Assembly: GCF_900109555.1 (NCBI RefSeq)
Contig: NZ_FNZV01000007.1
Location: 149,194-213,193, forward strand
Direction: 5' to 3'
DNA length: 64,000 nt
DNA from: Pacificibacter marinus
Lineage (GTDB): Bacteria > Pseudomonadota > Alphaproteobacteria > Rhodobacterales > Rhodobacteraceae
The position numbers and the translations under genes are program-made. The notes below the pieces were generated by a model. That model searched no databases, was not told the DNA's origin, and saw nothing but the letters and a program-made list of their open reading frames with translations. Below, piece by piece: positions 61,213 to 64,000 of the stretch. Positions within the stretch are counted from its first letter, which is position 1. Each line of letters begins with the position of its first letter.

Positions 61213-61977
61213 ATGGCTGAAAAACAATATAAAACCGCTGAAAACATGTCTGCCAACCACGCCGAAAGCGCACCTGCGTATTTCTCAGTTTGGGATTTGC
61301 ACGCCTACTATGGCGAAAGCTACATCGTGCAAGGTGTCTCTTTCAACGTGCATGAGGGCGAAATCCTTGCCCTTTTGGGACGCAACGGGGCGGGCAAAAC
61401 CTCGACCTTACGTGCCATTGCACGACTGGATGATCCGATGGTGACGCATGGCGAAATCTGGCTTGATCACCAACACCTGCACACGATGAAAGCCCATGAG
61501 GCGGCCATCGCAGGACTTGGTTTGGTACCAGAAGATCGTCGCATCATTCCGGGTCTCACAGTTGAAGAAAACCTGCAATTGGCACAGATTGTTGAACCGA
61601 TTGGCTGGTCGCTAGAACGCATCTACGATCTGTTTCCACGCCTCAAAGAACGCCGCAAACAAGAGGGCATCACCCTATCAGGCGGCGAACAACAGATGTT
61701 GTCCATCGCCCGCGCTTTGGCCCGCGATATCAAAGTGTTACTCTTAGATGAACCCTACGAAGGTCTCGCGCCTGTCATCGTGGATGAAATCGAAAAAACG
61801 CTGCGGATCATTAAAGCACAGGGCATCACGACTATTTTAGTAGAACAAAATGCGGTTCGAGCATTGAACCTTGCAGATCGTGCCGTCATTCTCGACACAG
61901 GCACCGTTGTCTATGACGGGTCAGCCAAAGAGGTGCTTGAAAACGAAACGTTGAGAGCAGAATATTTGGCAATCTGA
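61213..61977 (+). CDS. ABC transporter ATP-binding protein, LivF type
   Basis: A 254-residue ATPase with Walker A LLGRNGAGKTSTLRAIA (about 55-70), signature ITLSGGEQQMLSIARAL (about 154-170), Walker B KVLLLDEPYEGLAP and switch VEQNAVRAL. The first 25 residues are polar and precede SVWDLHAYYGESYIVQGVSF. GGAG ribosome binding site after the LivG stop. Followed by a stem-loop and acs. Confidence 0.93.
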   Translation: MAEKQYKTAENMSANHAESAPAYFSVWDLHAYYGESYIVQGVSFNVHEGEILALLGRNGAGKTSTLRAIARLDDPMVTHGEIWLDHQHLHTMKAHEAAIAGLGLVPEDRRIIPGLTVEENLQLAQIVEPIGWSLERIYDLFPRLKERRKQEGITLSGGEQQMLSIARALARDIKVLLLDEPYEGLAPVIVDEIEKTLRIIKAQGITTILVEQNAVRALNLADRAVILDTGTVVYDGSAKEVLENETLRAEYLAI

Positions 61978-61994
61978 TTAAAAGCCCTGCCCAC

Positions 61995-62046
61995 CATAGA
62001 TGGACTGGCGGGGCGCACCGCACCTGAGCCGTGCGGTCCATCTATG
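61995..62046 (+). promoter_or_regulatory. Long stem-loop between livF-type gene and acs
   Basis: CATAGATGGAC (61995-62005) pairs perfectly with GTCCATCTATG (62036-62046); the inner part can pair GCGCAC with GTGCG. It ends 5 bases before the GGGGAGGA ribosome binding site of acs. No U run, so it is more likely an mRNA processing or stabilising element than a terminator. Confidence 0.65.
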
Positions 62047-62063
62047 TTCTGGGGAGGAACACC

Positions 62064-64000
62064 ATGACCGACACGACCTATTCACCGGATGAGGCATTTA
62101 CGGCCTCGGCTCATATTGATCGCGCGGGCTATGATGCGATGTATGCGGCGTCTGTGTCTGATCCTGATGCGTTTTGGGGCGAGCAGGGTAAGATTTTGGA
62201 TTGGATCAAACCCTTCACCCAAGTCAAACAAACCAGTTTCGAGTTCGGAAAAGTCGATATCAAATGGTATGCGGACGGCGTTTTGAACGTCTCAGCCAAC
62301 TGTATCGACCGCCATTTACCGACCCGTGCTTTGCAAACTGCGATCATTTTCGAACCTGATGATCCCAATGCTGACGCGCAGCACATCACCTATAAAGAGC
62401 TATCGGAAAAGGTAAATCGCTTTGCCAATGTGCTTTTGTCCCAAGGGGTGATGCGCGGTGATCGCGTGGTGATTTATCTGCCGATGATCCCCGAAGCCGC
62501 CTATGCCATGCTCGCCTGCGCCCGCATTGGCGCGATCCATTCCATTGTTTTTGCTGGATTTTCCCCTGATGCGCTTGCCAACCGCATCAACGACAGTGGT
62601 GCCAAAGTGGTGATCACCGCCGACTCTGCCCCGCGTGGCGGGCGCAAAACAGCGCTTAAATCCAACGCTGACGCAGCTTTGCTGCATTGCTCTGACAAAG
62701 TGCGCTGCCTTGTGGTCAAACACACCGGCGATCAAATCACTTGGATCGATGGTCGCGATGTCGACGTCAAATATCTGATGCAACACGCTTCACCTGACTG
62801 CCCGCCCCGCCCGATGAGCGCCGAAGACCCGCTGTTTGTGCTCTACACATCTGGCTCGACAGGCAAACCCAAAGGCGTGGTACACACGTCTGGCGGCTAT
62901 TTGGCTTATGCGGCTATGACCCACAAATACGTGTTCGACTACCACGATGGCGATGTGTTTTGGTGCACCGCAGATGTCGGCTGGGTCACGGGCCACAGCT
63001 ATATTGTCTACGGTCCACTGGCCAACGGCGCCACGACAGTGATGTTCGAAGGCGTGCCGACATACCCCGACGCTGGCCGGTTCTGGGCCGTGTGCGAAAA
63101 GCACAAAGTGAACCAATTCTACACCGCGCCGACGGCTTTGCGCGCGTTGATGGCGCATGGCAATGACTTTGTCGAAAAGTACGATCTGTCCGACATCAAA
63201 GTGCTGGGCACCGTGGGCGAACCGATCAATCCCGAAGCGTGGAATTGGTACAACGATGTGGTCGGCAAAGGCAAAGCGCCGATCGTCGACACGTGGTGGC
63301 AGACTGAAACAGGCGGGCACCTTTTGGCACCCCTGCCCGGCGCTGTGCCCACCAAACCGGGCTCTGCCACGTTGCCATTCTTTGGCGTGCAACCTGTGAT
63401 TTTGGACCCAACAACAGGCGAAGAAATCACCTCGGTTGAAGCCGAAGGTGTGCTGTGTCTCAAGGACTCATGGCCCGGTCAAATGCGCACCATCTGGGGC
63501 GATCATGAGCGGTTCCAAGAGACCTATTTCCAACAGTACAAAGGCTACTATTTCTCGGGCGATGGCTGTCGCCGCGATGCCGATGGATACTACTGGATCA
63601 CCGGTCGCGTGGACGATGTGATCAACGTCTCAGGCCACCGCATGGGCACCGCCGAAGTCGAAAGTGCACTGGTCGCTCACGCCGCCGTGGCCGAAGCCGC
63701 AGTCGTCGGTTTTCCTCATGAAATCAAAGGCCAAGGCATCTACGCCTATGTCACATTGATGAACGATCAAACCCCGTCTGACGACTTGAAAAAGGAATTG
63801 GAAAAATGGGTCCGCACAGAAATCGGCCCCATCGCCAAACCTGACTTCATCCAATGGGCCCCAGGCTTGCCCAAAACCAGATCCGGCAAAATCATGCGCC
63901 GCATCCTAAGAAAAATCGCCGAAAACGACACAAGCACGATGGGCGACATCTCAACTCTCGCCGAACCAGCCGTTGTCGAAGAATTGATCAGTAATTCGAT
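62064..64000 (+). CDS. acs: Acetyl-CoA synthetase (3' end beyond window)
   Basis: 645 codons are visible, so only the last few are missing (family length about 650). Start [20 protein letters not shown] with GGAGG upstream. AMP-forming motifs: [18 protein letters not shown] (about 262), [39 protein letters not shown] (about 410), [20 protein letters not shown], and the acylated Lys in [16 protein letters not shown] (about 613). Makes acetyl-CoA from acetate; some relatives use propionate. Last known gene of the ABC operon. Confidence 0.95.
   Translation, partial: MTDTTYSPDEAFTASAHIDRAGYDAMYAASVSDPDAFWGEQGKILDWIKPFTQVKQTSFEFGKVDIKWYADGVLNVSANCIDRHLPTRALQTAIIFEPDDPNADAQHITYKELSEKVNRFANVLLSQGVMRGDRVVIYLPMIPEAAYAMLACARIGAIHSIVFAGFSPDALANRINDSGAKVVITADSAPRGGRKTALKSNADAALLHCSDKVRCLVVKHTGDQITWIDGRDVDVKYLMQHASPDCPPRPMSAEDPLFVLYTSGSTGKPKGVVHTSGGYLAYAAMTHKYVFDYHDGDVFWCTADVGWVTGHSYIVYGPLANGATTVMFEGVPTYPDAGRFWAVCEKHKVNQFYTAPTALRALMAHGNDFVEKYDLSDIKVLGTVGEPINPEAWNWYNDVVGKGKAPIVDTWWQTETGGHLLAPLPGAVPTKPGSATLPFFGVQPVILDPTTGEEITSVEAEGVLCLKDSWPGQMRTIWGDHERFQETYFQQYKGYYFSGDGCRRDADGYYWITGRVDDVINVSGHRMGTAEVESALVAHAAVAEAAVVGFPHEIKGQGIYAYVTLMNDQTPSDDLKKELEKWVRTEIGPIAKPDFIQWAPGLPKTRSGKIMRRILRKIAENDTSTMGDISTLAEPAVVEELISNS

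Overview
The window looks like a chromosomal segment from an alphaproteobacterium of the marine Roseobacter group (Rhodobacteraceae sensu lato). This is inferred from gene content: a TakP-like TRAP transporter, a PhoX-family phosphatase, a class II cobalamin ribonucleotide reductase (nrdJ), bacterial leucyl/arginyl transferase (bpt), the DUF2849-sulfite reductase-cysH-DUF934-fpr cluster, an ilv leader-peptide attenuator, a TTGAY-N4-RTCAA type FNR signature, and many small Rhodobacteraceae-type hypothetical genes. There is one tRNA (Pro, TGG), no rRNA, no CRISPR array and no intact mobile element. Only the remnant of an IS3-type transposase was seen.

Layout. 1-5.4 kb: end of an MBL-fold hydrolase, an AEC carrier, an IS3 remnant, a leftward thiol/metal operon (permease, CxxC thioredoxin-like protein, OsmC protein, CDF metal exporter), then an RsmJ-like methyltransferase. 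5.6-8.5 kb: a small accessory patch of unrecognised genes, a membrane protein facing a 48-residue protein tail to tail, and paired operator-like dyads. 8.5-11 kb: DUF2852, RDD and bpt. 11-18.2 kb: a leftward TRAP operon (dctP, dctQ, oversized dctM) divergent from a cache-domain histidine kinase and NarL-type regulator, with two strong palindromes between them. 18.3-25.2 kb: PhoX, a YbjN protein, attenuated ilvBN, and an XRE regulator. 25.4-30.4 kb: nrdJ with a small partner, a gene-poor kilobase, and tRNA-Pro. 30.4-36.7 kb: DUF192, double cold-shock protein, pdxH, fabI, LysE exporter, gpt, aminotransferase. 36.7-45 kb: PpiD, trpE, Lrp/AsnC, and the assimilatory sulfate reduction cluster. 45-50 kb: alanine-rich repeat lipoprotein, infC with a non-AUG start, a predicted FNR-driven small RNA, a diverged beta-oxidation fusion enzyme, and two small proteins behind another FNR-like box.

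50-64 kb reads as one short-chain carboxylate (acetate/propionate) sensing and use region. It holds an orphan FliM-like protein, a Na+/solute-symporter-STAC-histidine kinase of the CrbS/CbrA type, a small membrane protein, a receiver-only regulator and a short-chain acyl-CoA regulator (ScfR/PrpR/RamB type). Divergent from these is a complete LivJHMGF-type ABC transporter followed by acetyl-CoA synthetase, which runs off the right edge.

The most interesting unexplained items are the FNR-box-driven small RNA near 46.9 kb, the small-protein pair at 49.4-49.8 kb, the orphan FliM next to the symporter-kinase, and the accessory patch at 5.6-8.2 kb. All functional calls rest on reading motifs by eye; no database search was possible.
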